A stretch of DNA of 6,727 nt, taken from positions 1 through 6,727 of the forward strand of contig DAOVWW010000080.1 of the NCBI GenBank assembly GCA_030636465.1, in the 5' to 3' direction. Of this stretch, positions 6,328 to 6,727 are shown in pieces (the stretch's first letter is position 1; each line of letters starts with the position of its first letter). The position numbers and the translations under genes were made by a program. The notes under the pieces are model-generated. The model made no database searches. It was given only the letters and a program-made list of their open reading frames with translations, and was not told the origin of the DNA. The stretch comes from Gammaproteobacteria bacterium. Its GTDB lineage: Bacteria; Pseudomonadota; Gammaproteobacteria; BMS3Bbin11.

Positions 6328-6727
6328 TTATTCACCCAGACCCATGTCAATGTAACCCGTAGGGCAGACTTCGGCACAAATGTGGCAACCGATACATTTT
6401 TCATAATCGGTGGCAACATAACGACCCATAGTTGCCTGGTCTTTTTTGACACGGTAGACCGCATCCTGTGGACAGAAGATGACACAGTTGTCACATTCGA
6501 AGCACATGCCGCAACTCATGCAGCGTTCGGATTCTGCGACGGCTGATTCTTCTGTCAGGCCATCCATGCGCTCATGGAAATGCCCCAGCACCTGACTAGA
6601 GTTAGGAACGTCTTCTGTACGATGATTTCTTTCTACAAATTCAAAATGCCCCAGGAAAAGTTCATCATAGTTGATGATTTCATGCTGTGAGCGATCGTCA
6701 AAATTGTGTACCGCATAGTTTTCTTCA
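6328..6727 (-). CDS. dsrL: DsrL, iron-sulfur flavoprotein oxidoreductase, C-terminal part only (5' end beyond the right edge)
   Basis: Only the last 132 residues of an open frame that runs off the right edge are present. They contain a linker segment (starting EENYAVHNFDD) and a C-terminal ferredoxin domain. The first cysteine group is C-x2-C-x2-C-x2-C-x2-C-x3-CP (SERCMSCGMCFECDNC...), preceded by the family AESERC segment. The second is CIGCHICAEVCP near the end, for two [4Fe-4S] clusters. DsrL resembles the small subunit of glutamate synthase and acts as an NAD(P)H:acceptor oxidoreductase with sulfite reductase DsrAB in the cytoplasm. The position just before dsrJ fits that identity. The flavin and NAD(P)H domains are outside the window, so a related GltD-like protein cannot be excluded from this fragment alone. 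The gene ends in TAA at 6330-6328. A GTG at 6591 could be taken as the start of an 87-residue ferredoxin, but the frame stays open upstream with DsrL-like sequence. Confidence 0.88.
   Translation of the reverse strand, partial: EENYAVHNFDDRSQHEIINYDELFLGHFEFVERNHRTEDVPNSSQVLGHFHERMDGLTEESAVAESERCMSCGMCFECDNCVIFCPQDAVYRVKKDQATMGRYVATDYEKCIGCHICAEVCPTGYIDMGLGE

Noticed and set aside
6328..6591. Stand-alone 87-residue ferredoxin starting at GTG 6591
   Set aside because: The same frame stays open to the right edge and its upstream sequence fits DsrL, so this is the C-terminal domain of a longer protein.

Overview
The window is the 3' half of a sulfur-oxidation dsr operon followed by a two-component regulator. 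Every convincing gene lies on the minus strand, so transcription runs from the right edge (6727) to the left edge (1). In that order the genes are dsrL (3' end only), dsrJ, dsrO, dsrP, dsrN, dsrR, a NarX-type sensor histidine kinase and a NarL/FixJ-type response regulator (5' part only). The run dsrL-J-O-P-N-R matches the known order of the Allochromatium vinosum operon (dsrABEFHCMKLJOPNRS). This order, the presence of dsrL, and a NarX/NarL-type pair suggest a sulfur-oxidising gammaproteobacterium. Base composition looks moderate (mid-40s percent G+C by eye). I cannot name genus or species.

Right part (3903-6727): electron-transfer genes. DsrL is the iron-sulfur flavoprotein NAD(P)H oxidoreductase partner of reverse-acting dissimilatory sulfite reductase; only its C-terminal ferredoxin domain is present. 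DsrJ (periplasmic triheme cytochrome c), DsrO (Tat-exported ferredoxin-like protein) and DsrP (NrfD-type membrane protein) are the periplasm-facing half of the DsrMKJOP transmembrane complex. They are packed with gaps of 7 to 19 bases, and dsrJ and dsrO have recognisable ribosome binding sites.

Middle part (2047-3902): maturation genes. DsrN resembles cobyrinic acid a,c-diamide synthase and is thought to amidate the siroheme of sulfite reductase. DsrR is an A-type-carrier fold protein that has lost its cysteines. A 119-base gap before dsrN is the longest non-coding stretch. It holds a hairpin whose loop is complementary to the bases just upstream of the dsrN start codon.

Left part (1-1997): 49 bases after dsrR, where A. 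vinosum has dsrS, comes a membrane-anchored HAMP-GAF-HisKA_3 kinase, then its likely partner response regulator, which runs off the left edge. No clear terminator separates them from the dsr genes, so they may be co-transcribed with, and may regulate, sulfur oxidation. This is the least ordinary feature. I found no RNA genes, mobile elements, CRISPR arrays or attachment sites, and no unknown system beyond this arrangement.
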